Source: Hanleya hanleyi (taxonomy: Eukaryota; Mollusca; Polyplacophora; Lepidopleurida; Hanleyidae). Taken from it: a stretch of DNA of 64,000 nt. The first letter of the stretch is position 1; each line of letters starts with the position of its first letter. A program made the translations under genes and the position numbers. Location: positions 1 to 64,000 of the forward strand of contig JAVTVY010020605.1 in assembly GCA_036873755.1 (NCBI GenBank), written 5' to 3'. This document shows, one piece after another, positions 41,069 to 54,300 of this stretch. Below the pieces are notes generated by a model that was given only the letters and a program-made list of their open reading frames with translations, was not told the origin of the DNA and did not search any database.

Positions 41069-44038
41069 GACAGACAGATTTTGGCCGAATTGATGCCAAC
41101 GACATATACAATATCTATATCTTTCCTTCAGTAATACTTTGAAATATTTGTCATGTTGGTTTCCCTCACCTTTTCTAGGCGTGTTTAGGTTTGTGTTATA
41201 AGCCAGGCCGTTCAGAAGTGTAAATTACTCTGATGTTTCTACTTTCGCCTTAATTGCACCGTTTATTTTTCCGATTCCTCAGAGAATAAAAACCGCCGGT
41301 CTTTCCAGAGTAATCAAAGATAAACCAAATGCCTATCTAGACTCCGTTAAATCAAAATAACCTCGAGCTGATCGGTACATGTACATATCCGTAAATCAGA
41401 AAAACGTGACAGAGATAAATATTTCTCTATATATGAAAAATATTAATATCGTCGTTTCGACACGTGCAGCTTTTATTACTTCTGGCGATTTGCATGTACC
41501 GTACTACATATATAGGATTGAAATATGGATTATCTCCATTGGTGATTGGACATATATATATATAACTCTCTGCTTCCTCTCGTATGGCAATTTAATCTCC
41601 ATTGTCCAACCAAAGTTTAATCACCACTACTGGATGAGGGTGAGAATAGAAGATGAATATATGGATAGAACACTTCACGCTAGTATTAATAACAGCCTTT
41701 CCCAGGCATTCCATAAATGCTTTACGGAAGAATAAACTTATCAATATAAGATTGAATATTCCTAAAAAAAATTATGGAAATTTAAATTATATTTAAAATT
41801 TGAATATTCGTTCGACCTGAGAAAACATCTAAAATGGCGATTGAGTCAGATTAATTTTTTCAGACTTCCCTAAAAATTGATAAGCATTATTTCCTTCAAT
41901 TGAATGGTCGCATTGACTGCGTCGTACTACAAATGTTTATTAGCATAGGAATTAGCATAGGGACGTGGTTTCAAATAACACACTTTCAATCTTACACTTC
42001 CTGATAGTTGGCAAAGAAGGCGCATCCGGTTTTGAGTATAATACTCTGTGCCAATAGTGATTTACCAGGCAGTGTAGGTTAACAGTGCTCTCACTCCCAC
42101 TCGCTGTCGGCTTGAGGAATACACGTACATCGATCGGCGTCGTTCACCATCGGGTCGATAATCATAGCATTACATATCATTTTGACCGTTAGCCGATTCG
42201 TGATGACATGGAATACAGCCTACTCCCCTGAGAACTGGACTCTATGAGGGTGAGTGGGGTTGAATCGAAAACCTCAAAACCGTGTCGGATCCGGCACAAC
42301 GAGTGTACAGGGAATGTCAGACTGCTCGGCAGAATAACATGTAGTATTTAATTAGTGCGTAGAATTGGCGAGGAAACGGTGAATCCGTATCAAACAGTGT
42401 TATACGGACTTGTTTAACCAAAGCAAGATTCCGAGCCTTCATGGCACAAGGTCCAGTTCGGTACCGGTACTCAAATGGAGATGTTGATGGGTGTATTTTC
42501 AACTGATTTATGTACGGACTGCTAGGCGGGGTTATAGAACATAACCCCACTATGGTGATTTAGAAGATGGAAGCCGTTTGAGATGTACATAGTGGCAATC
42601 TAGTTCATCCTCTGTGGAAACAGTCCGACACTGAGAGGCTGATCGATCGAGGAAGCGGGTTCCAAGGCCAATGCTAGGAAGCACGAATCGCCGACCAAGG
42701 GAAGTGACGAACAGGAATTACTGACATTGAGATACCGCCATGGGCACGATCGTCTAAGACTCCATGCTGTGATCAGGTACGGCCATATGGTAGATTCATT
42801 ATTAATGATAACAGACGCATATTCATTAATGCATCGATACTGCATTTAGTATTGTACATGAATAACGTTATAATTCTGTTGAATTCCAGGCAGATCAATG
42901 TACGGCCAAGTGACGTTCTAAGACAGCGAGTGTATGACGTGACTCCGACGATTAACACAGATTTATATATATTCTCTTTGCATACTGAGCAAATGATCGT
43001 AGACATGCCATCGAGACAAAAAGCAGCGGATCTTGGTGATTAGGGCTGTCCTAGTCGTCCTCACGCTATATTAGAAATTGTTCATCCAAGACCTGTTCAA
43101 TGACCATTTTCTCGGCTAATAAAACAGCTTTGGAAAGGATAAGGGTAAATGCAATCTTCTTGTATGTCTGTGTAACCCCTACTGAATCTAGCCAGATCTA
43201 CCTTGTGGAGCTACTAGTAAACTGTGTCAATTCTCACTTGGAAATGTTTCCGTGTTGGTTGTCAAAATCCTACATGCATCTCCATACTGCAGCTATTTTT
43301 CATATAGAGCACTGCCGGATACATGTTTGTAAGACGTCTCAGGTTTATATCCAATGGCATTAACCCTCTCTGTGCGGTACAAATATTTCCATCGTATTAT
43401 ATCTTGTTCGAAATCCTGGAATACCCGCTTTGAAACTATGTAGGCAATGATAAGTATCTTCGCTTCATTCATGACAGTGTTCATGACAGTGTTGACACCA
43501 GATTGAAACTGTTAAAAATGCCGGTACAGAGGGAGTTAATGTCGTTCGTTCTAATCGGTCATCTGGAGAATGATATATTGGCAATATTTCCATAAGCATA
43601 CGGCAAGAGAAAGTATCCGAAATTTCGCTGTTAAATGATTGAAAACAAAACGATATACATGAAAATAATGTCTATCCAATATTAACTGGGAAGAAGAAAC
43701 GATAAAAAGGTACAAAAGTTTCAAAAGACTACAATCGTTCCATATTCTTGCGAACAGAATTGATTTGGCCAGCATTTATATCTTTACACGCCACAACGAA
43801 AATAACGCATGAAGCACATCGATCGTTTCCCTCGAAACATGAAACGATTGCAACTTGATAAGGAAACGTTTTAGCGGCGAAATTAATATCATGCTCTGTA
43901 TTTTAGAAGCATCAGTCTTTTTTCTTCACGTGTAATACAAGATAGTATTGGTGACATCTTTGAAACTACACGAGCGCAAGATTAACAGCTCCGTAAATCC
44001 ATCCCTGATTACGGTTAACTATCACTGCCGATGTGTAG
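41069..44038. other. No recognised gene
   Basis: AT-rich sequence. One 118-codon frame (41379-41735) and several shorter ones show no recognisable domain. Short TATATA runs are present. I see no RNA gene or transposon terminus. Confidence 0.45.
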
Positions 44039-44042
44039 TGTG

Positions 44043-45030
44043 CTATGGAAAGCCATCAGTGTCATAACCTCTGGTTTTCCACACGTGGTAATTCGATTTT
44101 CCACGCGTGGAAAATCTAGCCAATGGTTTGACTTGTAATTACCACGTGTGGATATTTCGACCAATTACTTAACTTGGAAATACCACACGTGGAAATTATT
44201 TACCACGTGTGGAAAATATCCACCAATGATAGAACTGGAAATACCACGTGTGGAAATTATTTACCACACGTCGTTTTTATCACCCAATCATTGAATTCGG
44301 AAATACGACGCGTGGTAAATAATTTCCACGCGTGGTATTTTACTGGGTTTTCCACACGTGGTAATTCTCTTTTCCACACGTGGTAATTCTATTTTCGAAT
44401 CTACCACTCAAAACAATCGTTACAGAAAGCAGATACACGCACTTTGACCCTGTCTTATCTGTCGTACGGTCGTCGACCTATACGACTCAGCCTCAGGTGG
44501 AACTCCTACACTGCTCAACAAAAAACTTATTAAAGTTTGCTACACGTACCTGTATTTTATGAAATTGACAGTTGCAGATTGTCTGTTCCAGCTGGACGAA
44601 CACATTTGCCGCAAACTGTCGATTTCCGTCATTCTGAAGGGACCAGCTTTCTTTGTTAAGCTCTCATTCATTGGCTGGGTAAAATAAAATTTCGACGCGT
44701 GGATAAATGGGAATACCACGTGTGGAAATTATTTACCACGTGTCGTATTTCCGAATTCAATGATTGGGTGATAAATACGACGTGTGGTAAATAATATCCA
44801 CACGTGGTATTTCCAGTTCTATCATTGGTGGATATTTTCCACGCGTGGTAAATAATTTCCACGTGTGGTATTTCCTGATTGAATAATTGGTCGAAATATC
44901 CACACGTGGTAATTACAAGTCAAACCATTGGCTGTATTTTCCACGCGTGGATAATAGAATTTCCACGCGTGGAAAATCGAATTACCACGTATGGAAAACC
45001 AGAGGTTATGACACTGATGGCTTTCCATAG
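44043..45030. mobile_element. Fold-back element of CCACACGTGG/CCACGCGTGG palindromes
   Basis: The arms (44043-44395 and 44685-45030) are inverted copies that start CTATGGAAAGCCATCAGTG and contain more than a dozen CCAC(A/G)CGTGG-type palindromes at roughly 30-bp spacing. TGTG flanks both sides (44039-44042, 45031-45034). The centre (about 44400-44680) is unique and non-coding. Every palindrome is an E-box (CACGTG) or an ACGCGT core. Confidence 0.8.
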
Positions 45031-45558
45031 TGTGCACATATATGACTGCGAATGAACGAATGGTACGTCCACTACGTGTTCCGTATTACAGCATTACACT
45101 GTCACTGAAGGTGATGTTTAATTCTCGGCAACATCAGCGAATACTTGGGAACTGATGTCAAATAACTCGAGCACGTAATTCATATCACCGGAGGTACTAG
45201 TATCCAACAATTTGCAACACTGTTGTCAAAGTTTTCAAGTTGGCGGCATTTCGTAAATTCCTGTGGCCTCGGGTCTTAAGCGGTGAATCAACCATTGTTT
45301 ATCTCTAAAGTACCCCTTGCATACGTTGGCAAATGTGACCCCGCAGGTGCACTTGTTTGCACTTGAAAAGGCTACTATCCTGTCATTCTGCTAAAAACTT
45401 GGTTGCATTACAGTTTTAGTCAAAACTGTAATTACAGTTTGCAGTTTTACAGTTTTAGCCAAAACAGTTTTTCATTACAGTTTAGTCATCACAGTTTTAG
45501 TCAAAACTTTTAGTTTAGTCATTACAGTTTGTCATTACAGTTTTAGTCAAATATTCTA

Positions 45559-45757
45559 AACAGCCTATTTTGTCAACTCTCAGCGTTTTACGCGGGGGAT
45601 ATCCCACCATAGAAAAAATATGATTAGGTTAACCAGAACGATTTTTCGAAATAATGCAGAATATATCTTCCTTGTCAAAGAAATAATCATATGTTTGCTA
45701 CATGATGAAATATTCCTCGCGTAAAACGCTATGAATTGACCAAAAAAAAAGCCTGTT
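45559..45757. mobile_element. Short MITE with TA duplication
   Basis: The arms AACAGCCTATTTTGTCAA...GCGTTTTACGCG and the inverse (CGCGTAAAACGC...GCCTGTT) pair, with TA on both sides (45557-45558, 45758-45759). No coding capacity. An adjacent AT-rich tract (45400-45550) repeats CAGTTTTAGTCA. Confidence 0.65.
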
Positions 45758-45759
45758 TA

Positions 45760-47089
45760 GCATACTGCCTGTCAATGTAGATGTCATGGATTTAAATTTT
45801 CGTAGAATGATGTAGTCTATTCATTTCTGGGTTTGAAATGTTTTTTTTTTCAACAAACAAGTGCACCTGTGTACTACTGCAAGAGGAAACCAATTTCTCG
45901 GTCTTTTATTCTTGATTCGACACGAAATCATATCCATAAACAAATATTTCCTTTTGAGGTGATAAATGATCAACTAACGAGGTGATCGCGTCAGCGACTT
46001 CCGCGTGATTTACACGAGGACTGCAAATCTGTACTTCGTCGCGACATTTTATTTAACAATTACCTTCTTATATGTTTACTTCTCTCGGGCGGCGGATTTT
46101 CAAGGAAGTAGATAATAATTTATTAGGGGCTCGGCGACCGGCGGTGCTTAAGAGCTATTTTAGTATATTTCTTCAAATATTCCCTTGAAAAGTCGAGATA
46201 AAAGATCACTTGGCCTCACTCTTGGAGCGAATTATGCCTTATCGTTTAGCTTTTGGTCTCTAACTTTGCCGAGGTTGCAGGGTTGATAGGTGAAGTAGGT
46301 AAAAGTCGTACCGAGATCATTAAATCGAATTCCTTAAATTTGATGTTTACCATCTGTTTTTTGTAAGAACCATAATGGGGAATTAGCAATATTACAGCAT
46401 TAGAGGATAGTCTGTACGTGCGTTCCGGTGACGGAGACAATTAGTTTCTTGCTGTCGGATAAAATATCGTGTTGTCGAGCTTGACTTCCTTGTGTATTGT
46501 TCGGGAATGTCATGATGGGCACTAAGCCGAAATTAAATACAGTCCAAATGTCATATGACCTGGCGCTGACGTGTTGTGAGCAGAACTTTAACTCTCACAC
46601 GGATCAATTTGCGGACGTACAACTAAAGTAAAATTGTAGTCCTACATAATACCTTGCAGACTAAATTACTATTTTTTTTTGTCAGTATTACATGTGATGT
46701 ATAAGAGTACATCCACTGTATATCAAGTACACAAATATTCTAATGACGAAGAGGTCATGTATATTATGTCATGACCTTAAACACTGGTAGAAAGCTTTAT
46801 TGAATAAATGTGACGCAAATGTCTGTATACGTCATTACATTTAGTGGCAGGTGGCGGAAACTCTTTGCCAAATTGTCATTTAGCTGCAGCCATAATTCTA
46901 CTGTATTTTCAACTTCGTTGGGACGGTTCACGGAAGTAGGGGACCGATGTGGAGGCTATAAGAATGTCCGGGTCCTATATATCTCCTATAACCCAGCTAT
47001 GACACTTTTCAGTGTCCGTCCTTGGTTGCAATAGAAAAGGATATTTAAAGGAACACTAATTAATACTAGGACATTCTTATCCATCACAC
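45760..47089. other. No recognised gene
   Basis: AT-rich intergenic DNA upstream of the FAM234-like gene with short frames only; nothing else was recognised. Confidence 0.4.
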
Positions 47090-47161
47090 TGGCATAGCTC
47101 AGTTGGTAAGAGCAATTCCACGGATTGGTCGGTTCGTGGGTTCGATTCTCCGCTGATGGCT
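47090..47161 (+). other. tRNA-like sequence (pseudo-tRNA or SINE head)
   Basis: TAGCTCAGTTGGTAAGAGC fits an A box and D-arm, and GGGTTCGATTCTC a B box, 72 bases in total. Acceptor and T stems pair poorly (GTGGG against CTCCG), so I do not call a functional tRNA. Confidence 0.4.
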
Positions 47162-48310
47162 AAATTATTCCTTCTCCAGACACGACATATAATTACCCAC
47201 AGTGACCGTTGGCGAGAAACACAAAAGCTCGAGATAGTGAACAGTGGTTGTCCGCGGAAAATTGAAGCTCTATAATGGGAATACTTTTTCCGATGACAGG
47301 TAACACAAACATTCATGTAAGCATATCGCCCGAGAAAATAGGTCAGCAATGTTCAATGATGAGAGCAAGACATCATGATGTCCTCATCGTCTTCCTCACT
47401 GACAAGTATGACTATAATATATAAAAGACAATTCTGTGTCAGTATTAGTGTCATGGATATCTCTAACACATAGAACCAGTTATGTGAAACACAGATAAGG
47501 AAACGAAGCGACAGAGATCCTGCACGCTATTTCGCGATAATCTATCACTCCAGACAGCACAAAATATCATTCTAAAAAGGTTCGACAAAAACGTATCCAT
47601 AATTGCCCAGAATAGGTTCCCTATTTCAAGGGATCACAGGTTATATATCGGTGGTTATGTAACAATCGTCTGTATGCTTCAAATCACTAAGTTTAAAGAT
47701 GAATATCCCGAACTTCCACCACAAAATTGCTTGAAATAGAATCCTGTTTTTTTTTATCCTGTACTCTAACATGCTAAGTCTGTAGCACACAATATTTCCA
47801 TCCTGATGTAGCTATCTATCTCGGGGAAAACATTTACCCTTGCCGAGCGTATATTGAATTATTCAAGAGAGCTGTCCAGAATTAACCTTGTTTCAATATT
47901 TGACAACCGTGATACCGTGGGTGGTGGGATGTCAACATGGTGCTTTCTGCAATGACTGATATTCTCATGCTGTAATCTCTTCGTCCTCCAAATTTGATGG
48001 ATCTTAGAGCAACTAAAATTGAATCAGTTTTCCGTCAGATTATTGCATTTGGGGGAGATTTGAAGATGAGCGACGATACAACATAAGAGTATTGTCTCGG
48101 CAAGGACTTGTACATGAGGCTAGGTTACAGGTTATCTGAGCTTATGTTTGTTCTCCACGTACTGTACGCGGGTCCAACTTTTAGATGAAATCTACTCCGG
48201 TACCGACCAGGGGTACTCCCTTCACTTACCATGTCGTTAACCGAATGGATCTATTCAGTTTTCCAAACTGAAGCTAACATATTATATTTTGCGTTTCTCT
48301 CTTATTCCAG
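47162..48310. other. Upstream region of the FAM234-like gene
   Basis: No coding sequence is recognised. A splice acceptor (cttattccag) ends at 48310, 41 bp before the ATG, so an untranslated first exon and the promoter must lie upstream, but I cannot place them. Confidence 0.4.
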
Positions 48311-48351
48311 CTGTTGCCGTTGATCCCTACTCCCGAGAAAGCAGTTGAAAT

Positions 48352-51300
48352 ATGGATACGAGAGTTATTTTCACAAAGAAGGGAAAGTTGAAGAATCTCG
48401 AACTATCCGATGGCTACAACGGTGATATTGATATAGGCAAAGGTGAGTCTTCAGAAGAAGATGACGTCTTTATACAAGACCCAACAATAGACATCAATGG
48501 ATCGCTAACCAAGCCGCTTATGCACCCTAGGCAACGGACAAAGGTCAAAGGTTACAGGTCATGGCGAATGTGTCGTCTCATTCGTCCGATTTTGTGCTTT
48601 CTCGTTCTTACGATTGCCTTGGGATCGCTAATGGCCACAGTTGTATATTTTGTAAATAGAAAATCCGGATTACAGGCCGAAAAGGACAAATTAGCTCGTG
48701 TCTCCAATGACGAGAATGTAATAGGGTGTTCCAATATAGCAATTGAAGATGTCTGGGTTGTAGGACTTCCAAAACTAATCACGGAATCAGCAATACGAGT
48801 GGTGGATGTAAACCAAGATGGCGTCCTCGATATAATCATCGGATTCGGTACAGGTAAGGAGCGCTAATTCTTAATAATATAATTTAATTTCTTTTATTTA
48901 TCTTCTTCAGAGATTCTATAATATTTGTATTATCGCATTCAGTAAGTTCCCCACCACATATTGGCTAATATTTTCTAAGATATATATGCGATTGTATAGA
49001 CTTCTCGCAGAGCATCAGTTTAACTAGAGCAACAATCGATTAAATAGGTGTTATTCCTGTATGAACATGCATTGAATGCAACATTGACTCATTTTATTAA
49101 TTGCAAACCCGTATGTGTCTATTGCTAGAGACCTATCAGTCAGTTTGACCTTCATTACGCGAAGAGACCAATAACAATTTGTGCAAATTCTGTTTTGTCC
49201 AATCATGCCTCGAATATCAAACCAGGATAGGGAAATTGCCTTTGCACTCGCGTCCATTCAACGGGAACCTGCTTCACTAGAGTATCGGTATTAGCCTTCA
49301 AGAGAACAATTGCAATTTCCATATCCTGGACAATCGAGTCATGTTTGGACAAAACGTAGAAGTTGTACACATTGTTATTGGTCTCGCGTAATGAAGGTCG
49401 GACGGACTGAAAGGTCTCCAGCAAAAGACACATACCGTTTTACAATTATTAAATGGGCGTACTGATACCGTCATAACACTACCTATACGGGGTAATCAAT
49501 TTCACTGATTGTTGCTCTCTTGTCAAACTGATGCTCTGTGAAAAGTCCCATTACAATTTCATGTATATCTTAAAAAATATTGGTCATTATTTAGGGGGGA
49601 ACTTATTTTTTGAGGTGTTTATATAGAGCTGGTAAGTGGATCGTGAGACTTAGAGAGAATTCCTAGAAAACACTCCTTGATTCAAACAAAACTTAAAACA
49701 TATGTATTTGGTTCTCGAGATGATTTATGATGAATTCTCGGGGATATTTTCAGTACTACTTTTGCAACAGAAATAAAAATGTTTTTTCTGATATCAGCGC
49801 CCATAGAACGGAAATACGAGTATCGCAACTCCTCCTTTGACATAGCACTATATTCACCGGATGTGAATACTCGGTTGCAGAGATGTTGCAGTTTGGAGGA
49901 AAACACTGGAGTGTGTGGATTGGGTTTAGATTTATGTTAACAAGCAAGCTAATGGATTTGGCTGATGCGCCAAAATAAATAGAGCTATATCTCCTTGAAA
50001 CGATCATTTGTAGCATGATGCACAAAATAAATGTTTTATACTGAGGAAAAATGCTGTTATGCTGTAATAAATATTGTTCTCAAAGAAACGGGCTATAAAC
50101 GGCATGATTTCCTTACTTAAGCGCGAGATATGGAACTTGATCGCCTAATACACAGCAGCAATGCAGTTTACAGGACTCGCATTTATTTGAAAATCCTTCA
50201 GTCTATTTTCTTTCCAGGGATAAAATCCTTGGTAACCGGTTGCTACGTCGGCAACCATATCATAGGAACCAAGTCGCTGAAAACGTCATAAGACATGTTG
50301 ATGGAACATGGAACAAATCATCATCTCATGTATCGCAAGGTTATTTTTCTATCTGTTTATCTATGTTCACTGCCTGACGTCATCAGAGTGTAATACCGAC
50401 GGTCACGGATGTTCAAAGGGAAGCAACTTTACCTACGTCACGGCAGAGGGCGTGACTGCTTGGGGGTCAGATCGAAGATTTTTAACATGGTGGATCAAAG
50501 GAAATTGACGCAAAACGGTTTCCAGTTCGATAAATGGGCGGTCAAAATGAAATTAAAACAGATGTACTGCAGAGTGACTATCCTAACATATTGACAGACA
50601 CACGAGGCGCTCTTGTTGTATGATGTAAGATATATATTTCTAGTCCAAATGAATTGAAGAATCTGGTATGTTCTTCTGTGACGTCGATCATTCGCTATGA
50701 CGTTGCAACAATCCATATTGTGATGACGCCACTCGCGATACCATTGTTGGCGGTCCAAATAACAAACGTTACAAGAGAACGTCATAATACAAATGTATCA
50801 AAATGTATATATTCGTAGCGTCGCAAGCTATCGCATGGCTGCAGGATAAATCTGACCCCCTCTGCACTCCGCCCTCTACCGGTATGTCAGCAAAGTTGTT
50901 CCCCTTTACGTATCCGTGACCGTCGGTATTTGCATGACGTCGTCAGGGTGCATTTGCCTGACGTCATCAGGGTGTATTTGCCTGACGTCATCAGGGTGTA
51001 TTTGTCTGACGTCTTCAGGGTGTATTTCGAGTCGTACCTGTGTCAAATTTGTATCACATGAGATATCTTTGGAACACAACATCACAGGTTGCGGTAGAAA
51101 TATTTTGACGAATTGAACAGCGAAATTGTCGAAATGTTTGCGATTCTTCAAATTTTGGTTCCCTATTTTCATTCGTGGCGTGCACAACGATTACATCTCT
51201 TCTGATAGTCAATGTTGTGTAATGTTACCCTGGCGAGATTCCTTGACAGGGTAGATAGAAATACATTGATCGTCACAGTGACAGGCTAAATGGATTCTGT

Positions 51301-54300
51301 TAAAAAAACAATGAGCCGTCTGTCTAACTATATCATACGTTCGCCGGATGAATCCTGTTATTTATCGCATCGTCAATTTTCATTAAACCCAACAGCGAGT
51401 TATAGGGACTTTGAGGCTAGGATACGGTATTCTCTATCCGATAAGATGAACCTATTCTTTGAGATCAATCAGCGTTACCGTCGTGTGCATTTGATAGCAC
51501 ACATTCAACTTCATCGTATAAATATCCGTAGTCTCACCGAGCACAGTCACTGATGTCGACATGAGGCAAAAAGTTTAATCCTGGCAAATATATTTAAATC
51601 CAATGTTTTGAAGGCTGATGATTTAACACATTTGATGGACAACAGATCCGACATTCGATTCGATAAGGATTTCTGCTTCAATAAATCGAAAGATACTGAC
51701 GTTACTTCTGGCAAGGAAGATGATTCCTGCTTGGAGATAGTGATACATTGTCTTATTATTTAGGTCTCTCGATCATGGGCACGGAAATTCTTCATGGTCG
51801 ACGACTGGTTCCTGACAGACGGATCTGACGACTGGTTTCTGACTGACGGATCTGACGGCTGGTTTCTGACTGACGGATCTGACAGCTGGATTCTGACTGA
51901 CGGATCTGACAGCTGGATTCTGACTGACGGATCTGCCGGCTGGATTCTCACTGACGGATTTGACGGCTCGTTTCTGACTGACGGATCTGACAGCTGGATT
52001 CTGACTGACGGATTTGACGGCTCGTTTCTGATTGACGGATCTGACAGCTGGATTCTGACTGACGGATCTGACGGCTGGTTTCTGGCTGACATATCTGACG
52101 CTTGTTTTCAGATCCATATTAGTATAAAATACATTTTTTAATGAACATACGTTCTCATCAATAGTTCCCAAATTGCCTGGATTACTGGAATGGGTAGCTG
52201 GACAAAACTTATGTAAATCACAGCCGATGGTGATATGGGTCCTATACTGTTATAAAGCCAATTTCAAAACCTGAAAATGTGTGTGGAAAAACCCCATGAT
52301 TTCAAAGATTCTGCCGTATGACGTTGTTTTACAAGGAATAATAAAATAGGTATGGTAATATTATATTTCCATACTTCATTCTATCATTATTTGCATATAT
52401 ACTCAGGCACAATTATATTAAATTTGTTGTGCATGGTTGCTAATGGGCGCCATTTGTCATATCTGGGAGACTAAATTAGTTATATTAGCCCACCTTGTCG
52501 CACATGTAGTAAAATTGTGCGAATAGCTATTTAGCGATTTTTTTATTCAAAATTGTATGTCTAAATTGAACTCAATCATTTGTTAGTGATGAGGTCCTCT
52601 GTATATCAAAGAATCGATGTAATGTTTTCATCTCATTCAAACGTAACCCGGCACTTCATTGATCTATCCTTATGATGCCGATCACTGGGAAATATCCGGT
52701 ATCCCTGGTGATTTTCTGGTACAGCAACAAATGATATATGTTAACGAATGCATAGAAAATTGGTCGTGTAGAATAGGTTTTCTTCGCCTGTTCACAGAAT
52801 TGTGTTGTTCGATCGTTGTGTTTTACTGCTACAGAAACTAACAAAAAACAATTAGGATATAAATAGATGACAATGGTCAGGAGACCGTGTTTACATACGT
52901 CTCACAATGGACTGGAAGGCGGGAAAATCGATAATAATACAACCATGTTATATCAAACGATAACACGCTATATTAAGCTTCGGGTGAAGTTGTTAGAAAA
53001 TATGGCACTACAGTTGTTCGTATGAAATCAGCCATTTCGCCGAAGCATGTAGCAAATATTAGGATTTCACTTTCTGTCGATGCGTCTTGTAATATTTCGG
53101 ACCCAGTAAAAGACGGGTCCGATATTCAGTAATCAGCTGTTGTCCACGAAGACTTAACGTGACGCTCTGTGCACTAAAACCCTATCTGGCATAACATAAA
53201 TATACGAATAATCATTGACTAGTTGTGTCGAGATTTTAAACATAGTGGAAAGCTGACTTACGAGAGATGTTATATTCAAGTATGAATGTACAAAGTATGT
53301 TTATTTGTATTATTGTTTTATTATATGGAAAAATAAATAATATAAATAATAAAAAAAATAATAATAAAAAAATCAGACTAGTTTCTTCCAAGACAGGCGC
53401 TTTAAAGTGATGAAAGATTTATTTTATCTTTTAGGTAGTTTCAGATAATTCGGAAGATAAAATGTCATTTTTCCATAGAGCTCGCACAGATTTTCAACAT
53501 ACTGAATAAAGGAAAAAAATTAGGAGTTACTGGGATTATTTTTCTACTTTAATGATTAGAATTCCATGAAAAATGAATGTATTTCCAATTCATAGAGAAA
53601 GCTGATATTTGCTAAGAATGTAAATATCATTTTCTACAAAATGCCCGAGCAGTTTTCTGGAACAATGCTGAATCGGAAAATTTTATAAAAATGGCAGGCT
53701 TATCTTCGAGACTGTAGGAAGCTGACATGACCAACCATGATCAGGAGACAAAATTTTCCTGATTTCTCTAGGTCATTTTTGCCAACTTCGACGTTCCTTC
53801 GCTGCTGTCTTATTGCTTCAAAGTTTGGAGAACACATTATCCAATTCTAAAATTGTTTCATTAATTGTTCTCTTTAAACTTTGTTTTAATTTTTTCATAA
53901 AATCGTATTGAATTATTCATATTTTGCTAAATGCTTGAGCAGCAGATGTAAAATTGAGCTTGTCTAGATCCTCCTCAAATGGATTTTAACGTCTTTTCGA
54001 ACTTTTCTGGCGAATAATGTATATCAATCACTGTTCATATGGACATAATTTATGAAGATGTTACACTGCATGACATCATTTCCCACCACCGCTATATGTT
54101 GCGTTCGATTGTTACATGTATATAGTGCGCTTCTTCTGGTGTAGGTGTTGTCCACGAAGATTGTCCTCTGTACAAATCGTTGCGATTGCAGTTCGTGACT
54201 AGTTAACATGGAATGGAGCGTTAACGTTTGTTCGGCGTTTGACCTCACACACCTGTGTTCTGAATAAGAACTTGTATTCTACTAATAAATTCCCAGTTTG

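Noticed and set aside
47090..47161. Functional tRNA gene
   Set aside because: A and B boxes are good but acceptor and T stems do not pair well.
51773..52171. Long open frames on both strands with repeats such as LTDGSDSWI or VSQKPAVRS
   Set aside because: They come from a 30-bp minisatellite whose period is divisible by three; no start context, splice signals or domain.
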